Part shown: positions 31,237 to 38,669 of the stretch, piece after piece | Layout: each line of letters opens with the position of its first letter | Numbering within the stretch: position 1 is the first letter of the stretch | Assembly: GCA_902774925.1 (NCBI GenBank) | Contig: CACYKE010000029.1 | Coordinates: 16,176 to 80,175 of the forward strand | Source of the DNA: an uncultured Prevotellaceae bacterium | GTDB lineage: Bacteria; Bacteroidota; Bacteroidia; Bacteroidales; Bacteroidaceae | Direction of reading: 5' to 3' | Length of the DNA stretch: 64,000 nucleotides | The notes under the pieces: generated by a model | Told to the model about the DNA's origin: nothing | Seen by the model: only the letters and a program-made list of their open reading frames with translations | Databases searched by the model: none | Translations under genes and position numbers: made by a program

Positions 31237-33106
31237 ATTCCTTATTGGCGTTCTCAGCGTCAATAGCCTTGATCTTTTCACGTACCAGCTGCACCTCGTC
31301 CTTCAACTTCTGCACCTTGCGGTTCATCTCGTCGATGAGCGAATTACCCTTCTTCGACGAAGCATTGAGGAAACCGAGGTTGTTCTCGTAGGTCTGCACC
31401 TCCTGTTTCAGCTGTTCGTACTGACGCATCAGACGTGCGCGCTCGCTGTCGAGGGCATTCTCACCACGCTCAGCAACCTGTTTGAGGTTATCCTTGAACT
31501 TGCTAAGACGACGCTTGGCAACGGAAATATTCAGTTCCTTATAAAGTTTGTCGAGCACGGCATGATACTCCTCATACAACTTATCCTTCTCCTTGAAGGG
31601 TACATGGCCAACAGCCTGATACTCCTCAACGAGCTGCTGTACCTTCTCCTGCAAACCTTCACCAGCCTCTTCGGCAGCGGCCTTCAGACGCTCAATGACA
31701 TCACGCTTCTTCTCCAGATTCTCGCGCTCGTCACTACGTGTTCCGGCACCAGCGGCCTTACGGGCTTCGAAGAACTTGTTGCAGGCTCCGAGGAACTCTT
31801 CCCACAGCTGGTCGCCCAATTTCTTGGGAACCATACCGATGGTCTTCCATTCCTTCTGCAGATTGATGAGTTTGTCGCTCGTCGACTTCCAGTCGGTAGA
31901 GTCTTGCAAGGCCTTGGCCTTCTCGATGAGCGCACGCTTCTTGTCGGCATTCTCCTTGAAGTTCTCCTTCAGCGAACGGAAATATTCAGCCTTACGACCG
32001 AAGAAATCGTCGCATGCAGCACGGAAACGCTCGAAGATCTTGACGTTCATCTTCTGAGGAGCAAAACCGATGGTCTTCCACTCAGCCTGCAACTCGATGA
32101 TTTCCTTCGTATGACGCTCCCAGTCCGAACCCGTCTTGTTCTCCTCAGCGGCAATAGCCTCAACCTTCTCACAAAGAGCGGTCTTCTTGGCCAGATTGTC
32201 CTCTTCCTTGGCACGCATGCCTTCAAAATGCTGCTGGTGACGCTTGTTGATAACCGTGGATGCAGCCTTGAAACGGTTCCATATCTCCTCGCGCAATTCC
32301 TTGCTGACAGGACCTATTTCGCGGTACTCTTGATGCAACTTCTGCAACTGGTGGAACGCACTGATAACATCAGGCTCGTCTGCCAGCTTTTCTGCTGCCT
32401 CACACAGCTTCGTCTTCAACTCCAGGTTTTTCTTAAAGTCGTACTCACGAGCCTCGCTGTTCAACTTCAGCAGATCGTAGAACTGCTCTACATACAGCTG
32501 ATAGTTACGCCACAGCTCGTTGGCCTTCTCGGCAGGCACGTTCTTGATTTCTTTCCACTCGTCCTGCAGGGCCTTGAAATCCTTATACGACTTATTGGCT
32601 TCCTCGGGCGAGGTCACCATAGCCTTAATCTTTTCAATGATGGCGAGCTTCTTTTCCAGATTCACCTGTTTCTCCTGCTCCTGCTCCTTGAACAGCTTCT
32701 GACGCTTTTCCTTGATAACGCCCATCTCGGCCTTGAAAGCTTCCTCCAGCTCGTCAGGGGTAATCTGATACTGCTCAGGGTCGCCGCCAGCGTCGATATA
32801 TTCCTTCAAGCGTGCCTCGCGCTCGGCAATATGCAACTTATAGAAGGCTGTCTTCAGGTAGTCAACCTCCTCCTTCTGGGGTGCTTCGTCGCCATGAGCG
32901 ATCTCACGTACGCGCTCCAACACCTCTTTCTTTGTTTGATACTGCTTGCGTTCAGCCTCTACGGGAGCTTCCGCATTCTCGGAAGTTTCCGAAACTTCTG
33001 GAGTTTCTGGAACTTCGGCAACCTCTGCGGTCTGCTCTACTGGGGTTTCCACTGCGTTCTGTTCTACGGTCTGCTCCTCGATGGGAGTTTTTTCTTGAGA
33101 GTCCAT
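31235..33106 (-). CDS. DUF349 repeat protein
   Basis: The 623-aa cytoplasmic protein has an acidic, Pro/Val/Glu-rich N-terminal stretch (about residues 1-50) and then at least five DUF349 helical repeats, each with a 'W/Y-K-x-I-G-x-V/A-P' core: 'EWKEIKNVP', 'EYREIGPVS', 'EWKTIGFAP', 'EWKTIGMVP', 'EYQAVGHVP'. The C-terminus is a coiled coil ('RKVQKLKDEVQLVREKIKAI'). DUF349 proteins are found mainly in Bacteroidetes and Actinobacteria and have no firm function. A second ATG one codon upstream (33109) is equally possible. Expression is monocistronic, between a promoter at 33163 and a strong terminator. Confidence 0.9.
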   Translation of the reverse strand: MDSQEKTPIEEQTVEQNAVETPVEQTAEVAEVPETPEVSETSENAEAPVEAERKQYQTKKEVLERVREIAHGDEAPQKEEVDYLKTAFYKLHIAEREARLKEYIDAGGDPEQYQITPDELEEAFKAEMGVIKEKRQKLFKEQEQEKQVNLEKKLAIIEKIKAMVTSPEEANKSYKDFKALQDEWKEIKNVPAEKANELWRNYQLYVEQFYDLLKLNSEAREYDFKKNLELKTKLCEAAEKLADEPDVISAFHQLQKLHQEYREIGPVSKELREEIWNRFKAASTVINKRHQQHFEGMRAKEEDNLAKKTALCEKVEAIAAEENKTGSDWERHTKEIIELQAEWKTIGFAPQKMNVKIFERFRAACDDFFGRKAEYFRSLKENFKENADKKRALIEKAKALQDSTDWKSTSDKLINLQKEWKTIGMVPKKLGDQLWEEFLGACNKFFEARKAAGAGTRSDERENLEKKRDVIERLKAAAEEAGEGLQEKVQQLVEEYQAVGHVPFKEKDKLYEEYHAVLDKLYKELNISVAKRRLSKFKDNLKQVAERGENALDSERARLMRQYEQLKQEVQTYENNLGFLNASSKKGNSLIDEMNRKVQKLKDEVQLVREKIKAIDAENANKE

Positions 33107-33162
33107 CATTAAAAATGTTTTAGTTCATGTAATACAAATCCGGCCATTTTGCCAATATTCGG

Positions 33163-33170
33163 CAAAATTA
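33163..33170 (-). promoter_or_regulatory. Promoter of the DUF349 gene (-7 TAATTTTG)
   Basis: On the minus strand TAATTTTG lies 56 bp upstream of the ATG at 33106, in an AT-rich spacer after corA. Confidence 0.55.
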
Positions 33171-33213
33171 GCAATAAAATCTGAAACCACCTAATTTTTT
33201 TCCTAAAAAGTGG

Positions 33214-34140
33214 TTAAATCAGTCGTTTGTGACGGAAAACGAGCAGTGAGATGACCGAAATGAGCACCGAAATGATGATGGCAACGACAAATCCGATGGG
33301 ACTGTTCTCCATACCGTTGACGAGGTTCATGCCGAAGAATGATGCCACCAATGTCGGCAACATGAGGATGATGGTCACCGACGTCAGCGTACGCATGATG
33401 GTGTTCATGTTATTGTTGATAATCGACTGATAGGTGTCCATCGTCGATTCCAAGATGTTCGAATAGATGTTCGTCGTCTCGCGGGCCTGCGTCATCTCGA
33501 TATTGACATCCTCAATGAGGTCGGCGTCCAATTCATCAATCTGCAGCTTGAACTTCAACTTCGACAACAGCGTCTCGTTGCCTCGGATGGAGGTGTTAAA
33601 GTAGGTCAGCGAGTCCTGCAGGCGTGACAGACCGATCAGCGACTCGTTGTTCACTTCGCGGTCCAGGTTACGCTTCGACTTGTCGATGAGCATCGAGATC
33701 TGCTTCAGGCGCTTCAGGTACCATACGGCTGACGAAAGGAACAGACGGAATATCATATCGACGTAATCCGTGAATCCCACGCCGCGCTTCTGCTGGAAAC
33801 TGACGAAGTCAATCATCATATTCGTCTCGTAGAAGCACACGGTGATGGTCACGTCGCGCTTGTGAATGATACCCAGCGGCACCGTGGTGTACGGGGTCCT
33901 CGAGCGTATCTCCTTGACATAGGGAATACGTAGAATGATGAGCATCCAACCGTCATCATATTCGTAACGGGCACGCTCGTCGGTATCGCTGATGTCGGAG
34001 AGGAAGTAGTCGGGAATTTTGTACTCCTCCTCCAGCATCTGCTGGTCTTCTTCTGTCGGACACGTCACCTGTATCCAGCAGTTGGGCTGCCACTCGCTGA
34101 GCTGGCTGAGCCCCCCTTGGGTGTTCCAGAAAGTCTTCAT
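33214..34140 (-). CDS. corA: CorA-family magnesium transporter
   Basis: The 308-aa protein has the soluble CorA funnel domain followed by two C-terminal membrane helices. The selectivity motif G270-M-N272 is at the end of the first helix ('VASFFGMNLVNGMENSP') and the second helix runs to the basic tail 'FRHKRLI'. CorA pentamers carry Mg2+ (sometimes Co2+ or Ni2+) through the inner membrane. It is transcribed alone, with an unusually long leader of about 210 nt that includes one of the 87-bp repeats. Confidence 0.93.
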   Translation of the reverse strand: MKTFWNTQGGLSQLSEWQPNCWIQVTCPTEEDQQMLEEEYKIPDYFLSDISDTDERARYEYDDGWMLIILRIPYVKEIRSRTPYTTVPLGIIHKRDVTITVCFYETNMMIDFVSFQQKRGVGFTDYVDMIFRLFLSSAVWYLKRLKQISMLIDKSKRNLDREVNNESLIGLSRLQDSLTYFNTSIRGNETLLSKLKFKLQIDELDADLIEDVNIEMTQARETTNIYSNILESTMDTYQSIINNNMNTIMRTLTSVTIILMLPTLVASFFGMNLVNGMENSPIGFVVAIIISVLISVISLLVFRHKRLI

Positions 34141-34159
34141 CTTGCTAATCCTTTTTTCT

Positions 34160-34246
34160 TTAGCTTTTAGCCATTAGCCTTTAGCTTTTGGCTTTTTCTT
34201 AACTCTTCGGCTTTGGCCAATAGCTAATAGCTAAAAGCCAACTGCC
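34160..34246 (+). repeat. 87-bp heptamer-built repeat, copy 1
   Basis: The repeat can be cut into twelve 7-bp units (ttagctt, ttagcca, ttagcct, ttagctt, ttggctt and so on) plus three bases. Its second half is largely the inverted complement of the first (gctaata, gctaaaa, gcca), so it can fold into a long hairpin. The second copy lies 358 bp away with about five differences. Confidence 0.85.
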
Positions 34247-34359
34247 AATTTTGTGGCAAGAGGATTAGCGGTCTTGCCTGCTGCTCCCCTGCCTTACGAA
34301 TTGTAATGATTCGCCGGGTAATCGTCCATTTTTTTGTTACTTTTTTGGTTATTCGGCTG

Positions 34360-34367
34360 CAAAGTTA
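34360..34367 (-). promoter_or_regulatory. corA promoter (-7 TAACTTTG)
   Basis: On the minus strand TAACTTTG lies 219 bp upstream of the corA ATG. The resulting leader would contain the first 87-bp repeat and a short hairpin, room enough for a regulatory structure. Confidence 0.55.
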
Positions 34368-34480
34368 CGAATAAGTGAGCAAAAAACCAAATAAATTTGA
34401 GTTTTTTCGATTGCAAGGCCACACTCTGTACCTTTAGGTCAGAGAACGTGAGTAACTTCGAACGCAGTTCAAAGGTAAAC

Positions 34481-34519
34481 AAAAAATGCAGATTTGCCAA
34501 ACAAATCTGCAATTTTTTT
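34481..34519. terminator. Bidirectional intrinsic terminator after the dipeptidase gene
   Basis: The stem TGCAGATTTG/CAAATCTGCA (34487-34496 and 34502-34511) has a five-base loop and is flanked by six A on the left and seven T on the right, so it can terminate on both strands. The minus-strand use fits the end of the dipeptidase gene at 34608. Confidence 0.88.
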
Positions 34520-34604
34520 AGCTTTTGGCCATTAGCTTTTAGCTTTTGGCTTTTTCTTAACTCTTCAGCTTTGGCCAATAGCTAATAGCTAAAAGCCATC
34601 TGCC
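34518..34604 (+). repeat. 87-bp heptamer-built repeat, copy 2
   Basis: This copy is nearly identical to 34160-34246 and lies in the same orientation. It begins in the T run of the terminator and ends 3 bp before the dipeptidase stop codon. Confidence 0.85.
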
Positions 34605-34607
34605 TTT

Positions 34608-36071
34608 TTACCTTTTCTCGGGCACGTCTGCCAACGTCTTTTTCAGCAGTTCCCAGAAAGGTGCTACCGTCTCGATGAGTGCACGCTCCTGCGTGGTGTG
34701 CGGCGACTTCATCGTCGGACCGAGACTCACGACGTCCAACCAGGGATACTTACCCAGGATAACTGAGCACTCCAGACCAGCGTGGTCCACCTGAATGATA
34801 CCATCCTTGCCGAACAGTTCCTTATATTCTTTTAATAATAGGTGTAGGATTTCGCTGTCGGGATTGGGGTCCCATCCGCCATACGAGCCACTCGTCTCGA
34901 CCTTCATGCCCGCCATGTTGAAGCAACTCTCCAGCATGGTAGCCACATAGTCCTTCATATCCTCACGACTCGAACGGGCCAGAATCTTGATGGCAGCCTT
35001 ACCCTCTCCGATATTGATGATGGCGAGGTTCGACGAGGTCTCTACGACGCTGGGATAGGCAGGAATGAAGCGGATGACACCGTCGTGACAGCCGTAGATG
35101 GCATTCACCAGGTTGTCCTGAATCTCTACGGGTACCTCTTTGGCAGGAGTATCCACCTCCTCAACAATCACCTCGACGCCCTGCGGTTCGATGAGCTTGA
35201 ACTCGTCGTTAAACGTCTCTTTCCAGTCGTCGGCAATCTCCTTCAAGGCAGCGATATTCTCCTTGGGCAGTGTCAACACCACCTCAGCCTTGAAGGGAAT
35301 AGCATTACGCATATTACCACCATTCCACGAAGCCAGACGCGCCTCCGTCTCTTCGATGGCCTCACGCACCAGCTGCACCATCAGTTTGTTGGCGTTGGCG
35401 CGCCCTTCGTTAATCTCCAGACCGCTGTGTCCGCCTCTCAGGTTCTTGATGGTCACCTTCACAGCAGCATCCTCGGGGTCGGTGTCAGCCTCCTGATAGT
35501 CCATCGTTGCGGTGACGTCAATACCACCGGCGCTGCCGATGACGAACTTACCCCAATGCTCAGAGTCAAGGTTCAGCAGGATGTCACCCTGCAATTCGTT
35601 CTCGGGTAGTTCGTTGGCACCAAACATACCCGTCTCCTCGTCGCGGGTAATCAGCGCATCGATGGGTCCGTGCTTCAGGTCCTTTGCCTCCATGATGGCC
35701 ATGATGGCTGCTACGCCCAGACCGTTGTCGGCACCCAGCGTGGTACCCTTCGCCTTCACCCACTCACCGTCAATCCACGGTTCGATGGGGTCGGTCTCAA
35801 AGTTATGCTTCGACTCAGGTGTCTTCTGCGGCACCATATCCATGTGGGCCTGCAGGATCACGCCCTTCTTGTTCTCATAGCCTGGTGTGGCAGCCTTGCG
35901 GAATACGATATTCCCTGCGGGATCCTTGAAGGCCTCTACCCCAGCCTGCTTACCGAAGTCAAGCAGGAACTGCTGTACTTTCTCTAAATGTCCGCTCGGA
36001 CGCGGCACCTGTGTCAGTGCATAGAAGTTCTTCCAGATGCACTGCGGGTTCAGATTTTGGATTTCGTTCAT
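34608..36071 (-). CDS. pepD: M20-family aminoacyl-histidine dipeptidase (PepD-like)
   Basis: The 487-aa zinc dipeptidase splits beta-Ala-His (carnosine-type) and other Xaa-His dipeptides in the cytoplasm. Metal-binding and catalytic motifs of the family are visible: 'LQAHMDMVPQ' (H-x-D), 'LGADNGLGVAAIMAI' and 'ITRDEETGMFGA' (the catalytic Glu pair). It has no signal peptide. The ATG at 36071 is used; the longer reading to 36125 would run through the promoter. It has its own promoter and a strong terminator. Confidence 0.92.
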   Translation of the reverse strand: MNEIQNLNPQCIWKNFYALTQVPRPSGHLEKVQQFLLDFGKQAGVEAFKDPAGNIVFRKAATPGYENKKGVILQAHMDMVPQKTPESKHNFETDPIEPWIDGEWVKAKGTTLGADNGLGVAAIMAIMEAKDLKHGPIDALITRDEETGMFGANELPENELQGDILLNLDSEHWGKFVIGSAGGIDVTATMDYQEADTDPEDAAVKVTIKNLRGGHSGLEINEGRANANKLMVQLVREAIEETEARLASWNGGNMRNAIPFKAEVVLTLPKENIAALKEIADDWKETFNDEFKLIEPQGVEVIVEEVDTPAKEVPVEIQDNLVNAIYGCHDGVIRFIPAYPSVVETSSNLAIINIGEGKAAIKILARSSREDMKDYVATMLESCFNMAGMKVETSGSYGGWDPNPDSEILHLLLKEYKELFGKDGIIQVDHAGLECSVILGKYPWLDVVSLGPTMKSPHTTQERALIETVAPFWELLKKTLADVPEKR

Positions 36072-36102
36072 TGTATATTTTCGTTTAAAGATTTTTCGCC
36101 TG

Positions 36103-36110
36103 CGAAGGTA
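36103..36110 (-). promoter_or_regulatory. Promoter of the dipeptidase gene (-7-like TACCTTCG)
   Basis: TACCTTCG on the minus strand differs from TAnnTTTG at one base and lies 31 bp before the ATG at 36071. Confidence 0.45.
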
Positions 36111-36187
36111 CGAAAAATCAAGCAAAGAACCAAATTAATTTAGATTTTTTGTTCTTTCCTTTCGAGTGAAAGTATCTTAATCAGAAA

Positions 36188-36215
36188 GAGGATGTGCCAT
36201 TTCTGACACATCCTC
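36188..36215 (-). terminator. Terminator-like hairpin ending the small repeat unit
   Basis: GAGGATGTG pairs with CACATCCTC around a ten-base loop. On the minus strand it is followed by tttctg, a weak T run. It lies 25 bp past the stop of the small minus-strand reading frame. Confidence 0.6.
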
Positions 36216-36239
36216 AGACTGTTAAAACACTATAAGTGC

Positions 36240-36395
36240 TTATTCAAAGAAGAACGATGGCAAGCCAGTGAGTCCGGCTTCATCCTCCAAGCCAGGAACC
36301 AATCCTCTAAGGATGCTCCGACATATCTTCGGTATATCTTCGGTATATCTTCGGTATATCTTCGGTATATCATCGGTATTTATTCGGATTTCTAC
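36240..36395 (-). CDS. Possible small repeat protein (52 aa from the ATG)
   Basis: I do not recognise this gene, and it may be a non-coding transcript. From the ATG at about 36395 the frame encodes MVEIRINTDDIPKIYRR, then an 11-residue repeat DIPKIYRRYTE, and ends PSFFFE. The protein repeat follows from an 11-bp DNA repeat read over 33 bp. A TTG at 36461 would extend it to 73 aa. A good -7 box lies upstream and a hairpin downstream, which makes it a compact independent unit. No signal peptide or membrane segment is visible. Confidence 0.35.
   Translation of the reverse strand, partial: VEIRINTDDIPKIYRRYTEDIPKICRSILRGLVPGLEDEAGLTGLPSFFFE
36323..36387 (+). repeat. 11-bp tandem repeat (atatcttcggt)
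   Basis: Four perfect 11-bp units (36323-36366), one unit with a single change (36367-36377) and one degenerate partial unit follow head to tail. The period differs from the heptamer arrays elsewhere. Confidence 0.9.
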
Positions 36396-36458
36396 CATTA
36401 CATTTCCACTAAAATACCTGTTAATGAATGGATAATTGTTGGGGTTGTTTTTCGATTG

Positions 36459-36466
36459 CAAAGATA
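36459..36466 (-). promoter_or_regulatory. Promoter of the small repeat unit (-7 TATCTTTG)
   Basis: On the minus strand TATCTTTG matches TAnnTTTG exactly. No gene other than the small repeat frame lies downstream before the hairpin at 36188. Confidence 0.6.
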
Positions 36467-36526
36467 CGAAATATTTCCGATAATCCCAAATTTATGAACC
36501 TGTTTTTTTGACGCCAATGCCTCTTT

Positions 36527-37555
36527 TTATCTGTTTATTGTTTGGCGGCCGCGGAGGATGACGTAGATGATGACGGGAGCGCCGATGAGGGGTGTGACGG
36601 CGTTGAGGGGGATGACGCCAAGGGTGCCGGGGAGGAAGCAAAGGACATTGCACAACAGGGCAACGACGGCACCGGTGAGCATGGTGGCAGGCATGAGGAG
36701 GCGGTGGTTGTCGGTGTGGAACAGCAGTCGTGCGATATGTGGCACGGCGAGTCCGATGAATGCCACGGGGCCGCAGAAGGCGGTGACGATGGCGGTGAGC
36801 AGTCCGGTGATGACGAGCAGCCAGTTGCGGACGCGGATGATGTTGACACCGAGATTCTCGGCATAGCGGTCGCCGAGCATGAGGGCGTTAAGGGGTTTGA
36901 TGAGCAGCAGGGTCGCGACGAGGGCCGCGACTGTGACCAGCGAGAACCAGGGCAGCATCTTGGTGGAGACGCCGCCGAAGGAGCCCATGCCCCAAACCAT
37001 GTAGGAACGCACGCCCTCGTCGGTAGCAAAGAAATTGAGCAGCGAGACGGCTGAATTGGAGATGTAGCCTATCATGATGCCGATGATGAGCAGCATGACG
37101 CTGTTGCGTACCATCGTGGAAAAGAGGAAGATGAGCAGCATGACGGCCATGGCACCCATGAAGGCAGCGGCAAGGACGGCGACGAATCCCGTGACGGAGA
37201 CGCTGCCCGCCGAGAAGCTGCCGCCGAGCCAGAGCATGACCAGGGCGACACCCAGTCCGGCACCGCTATTGATACCAAAGACGCTGGGTCCGGCAAGGGG
37301 ATTGCGGAAAGCCGTCTGGAGCATGAGTCCGCTGACAGCCAGTGCACTGCCCGCGAGCATAGCTGTGAGGGCCTGCGGCAGTCGGGACTGTATGATGATG
37401 AACTGCCACGAAGGTTTGATGTTTTCGTTGTCACCTAGTAGGATGCGCACGACGTCGTCAGCAGGAATGGACACAGAGCCCACAAGGATGTTGAGGACGA
37501 AGAGCAATGCGATGAGCACTGCAAGGAGGATGCAATATGTCGTGCCTTTATTCAT
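36527..37555 (-). CDS. FecCD/BtuC-type ABC transporter permease
   Basis: The 342-aa inner-membrane protein has about ten membrane helices and the FecCD motifs 'FRNPLAGPSVFGINSGAGLG' and 'GPVAFIGLAVPHIARLL'. It would import cobalamin or an iron chelate together with the binding protein encoded just upstream. The ATG at 37555 overlaps that gene by 8 bp. No ATPase gene follows: a non-coding spacer does. The gene is clearly more GC-rich than its neighbours (locally about two thirds G+C), which also explains long antisense open frames here. By context it is BtuC-like. Confidence 0.88.
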   Translation of the reverse strand: MNKGTTYCILLAVLIALLFVLNILVGSVSIPADDVVRILLGDNENIKPSWQFIIIQSRLPQALTAMLAGSALAVSGLMLQTAFRNPLAGPSVFGINSGAGLGVALVMLWLGGSFSAGSVSVTGFVAVLAAAFMGAMAVMLLIFLFSTMVRNSVMLLIIGIMIGYISNSAVSLLNFFATDEGVRSYMVWGMGSFGGVSTKMLPWFSLVTVAALVATLLLIKPLNALMLGDRYAENLGVNIIRVRNWLLVITGLLTAIVTAFCGPVAFIGLAVPHIARLLFHTDNHRLLMPATMLTGAVVALLCNVLCFLPGTLGVIPLNAVTPLIGAPVIIYVILRGRQTINR

Positions 37556-38669
37556 CGAGCAGGGTGAAATAACGTAACGAAGCATCGGACTGCAGGTCGG
37601 GATGCAGCAGGAGGATGAAGTCAGACAGGAGATAGTCGGGACGGAAGGGCGTCTCCTCGTAAAACAGCGTCTGTTCGACATTGCAGGCATAGACCTGACG
37701 CTGGCGACAAGCCTTCAACTGGTCGTAGCCGCGGTGTTCGCTGAGCAGTTCGCGGTAGTTGGTGGGATGGTCGGAGGAATAGCGGTAGAACCACACGTCG
37801 GCTTCCCCACCCTGTTCCAGGACGGTCTCGAAGGGCAGCGACAGCGAGCCGCTATGGTCGTCGGCAGCCCACGGATAGCGTCCATTGGCGTCGTGAACCA
37901 TCTGTCCCAGCGTGCTACGTCCACCGGGGACATACCACACGGAACCCACCATCTTGTCGATAAGTGCCTCGCGGCCCTTGCCGGCCTTTGCAGCCTGGGC
38001 CTTCAATGTCTGGTAGTGTTGATCAACAATTTGGAAGAGGCTGTCGGCCTTGTCGTATTCCCCGAAGAGCAGTCCATAGAACTTCATCCACTCGGCACGA
38101 GCCAGTGGCGACGGTTCCATATATTCGGCACATTCGACCAGCGGGATGTCGATATCCTCGAGTTTGCCGTATCCGCCACTATTCTCGAACGGCGAGAGCA
38201 TGATGATGTCGGGCTTAGCGTCGATGATGCACTCGACGGCAGGATTCATGCCGCCACCGCAGTCAGCGATATGACCGTCGCGTACGCGCTGTTGTACGTA
38301 AGGAATCTTGATGTACTTCAGATCGGCAATCGCGGCGATGCGTTCACCGAGTCCGAGCGTCGTGAGCAGCGAGCAATGGACGGTGGTAAACACCGCAGCA
38401 TGCTGGACGGGCGTACGGACTATGGAGCCGTGGGGCATGCCGTCGGGCAGCGCCTGTCCACGTGGTACGAGCAGATAGGAATGGAGCACCCTACCCTCTT
38501 TCCACGGATTGCGAATGACCGCCTCGGTATATCCGTCGTGCTGTACGATGGTAAGCAGCGAGGCATACTTCAGCTGCAGGGTATCACCGTCGGCCTGTGG
38601 TGAGCTTTGACGCCCACCACAGGACAACAGTGACACGATGAGGAGGATTGCTCCTAATATTTGCTTCAT
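37548..38669 (-). CDS. Periplasmic binding lipoprotein for cobalamin or iron chelate (BtuF/FecB-like)
   Basis: The 373-aa lipoprotein (lipobox LLSC, Cys17) has the class III binding-protein fold with two lobes joined by a long helix. Family blocks seen are 'RIAAIADLKYIK', 'ECIIDAKPDIIMLSPF' and 'GREALIDKMVGSVWYVPGG'. It would hand a corrinoid or siderophore to the permease encoded next. The start follows the beta-propeller gene so closely (1-bp overlap) that the two must be translated from one message. BtuF-like by context; iron chelate is the alternative. Confidence 0.85.
   Translation of the reverse strand: MKQILGAILLIVSLLSCGGRQSSPQADGDTLQLKYASLLTIVQHDGYTEAVIRNPWKEGRVLHSYLLVPRGQALPDGMPHGSIVRTPVQHAAVFTTVHCSLLTTLGLGERIAAIADLKYIKIPYVQQRVRDGHIADCGGGMNPAVECIIDAKPDIIMLSPFENSGGYGKLEDIDIPLVECAEYMEPSPLARAEWMKFYGLLFGEYDKADSLFQIVDQHYQTLKAQAAKAGKGREALIDKMVGSVWYVPGGRSTLGQMVHDANGRYPWAADDHSGSLSLPFETVLEQGGEADVWFYRYSSDHPTNYRELLSEHRGYDQLKACRQRQVYACNVEQTLFYEETPFRPDYLLSDFILLLHPDLQSDASLRYFTLLDE

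Larger units (their letters stand above)
34141..34607. other. 467-bp spacer between corA and the dipeptidase gene
   Basis: This stretch holds no gene. From left to right it contains the first 87-bp repeat, a small hairpin (ggcaaga at 34255-34261 with tcttgcc at 34272-34278), the corA promoter, a bidirectional terminator and the second 87-bp repeat. A 94-codon reading on the minus strand (34294-34578) covers the repeats and is not credible as a gene. Confidence 0.8.
36072..36526. other. 455-bp spacer between dipeptidase and permease genes
   Basis: This spacer contains the dipeptidase promoter, then a compact minus-strand unit: a -7 box at 36459, an array of 11-bp repeats in a short reading frame, and a terminator-like hairpin at 36188. 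No known RNA family is recognisable. Confidence 0.7.

Noticed and set aside
31562-33112. 516-codon plus-strand open frame opposite the DUF349 gene
   Set aside because: It is a Leu-rich shadow of the Glu/Lys-rich coiled-coil protein on the other strand; it has no promoter, and DUF349 motifs are clear on the minus strand.
34294-34578. 94-codon minus-strand frame between corA and the dipeptidase gene
   Set aside because: It is translated from repeats and a terminator and has no promoter of its own.
36323-36387. CRISPR or attachment-site repeat
   Set aside because: It is a simple head-to-tail 11-bp repeat without spacers, integrase or tRNA nearby.
36542-37054. 170-codon plus-strand acidic frame in the permease gene
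   Set aside because: High G+C reduces stop codons here; the product is low-complexity G/E/D and antisense to FecCD motifs.
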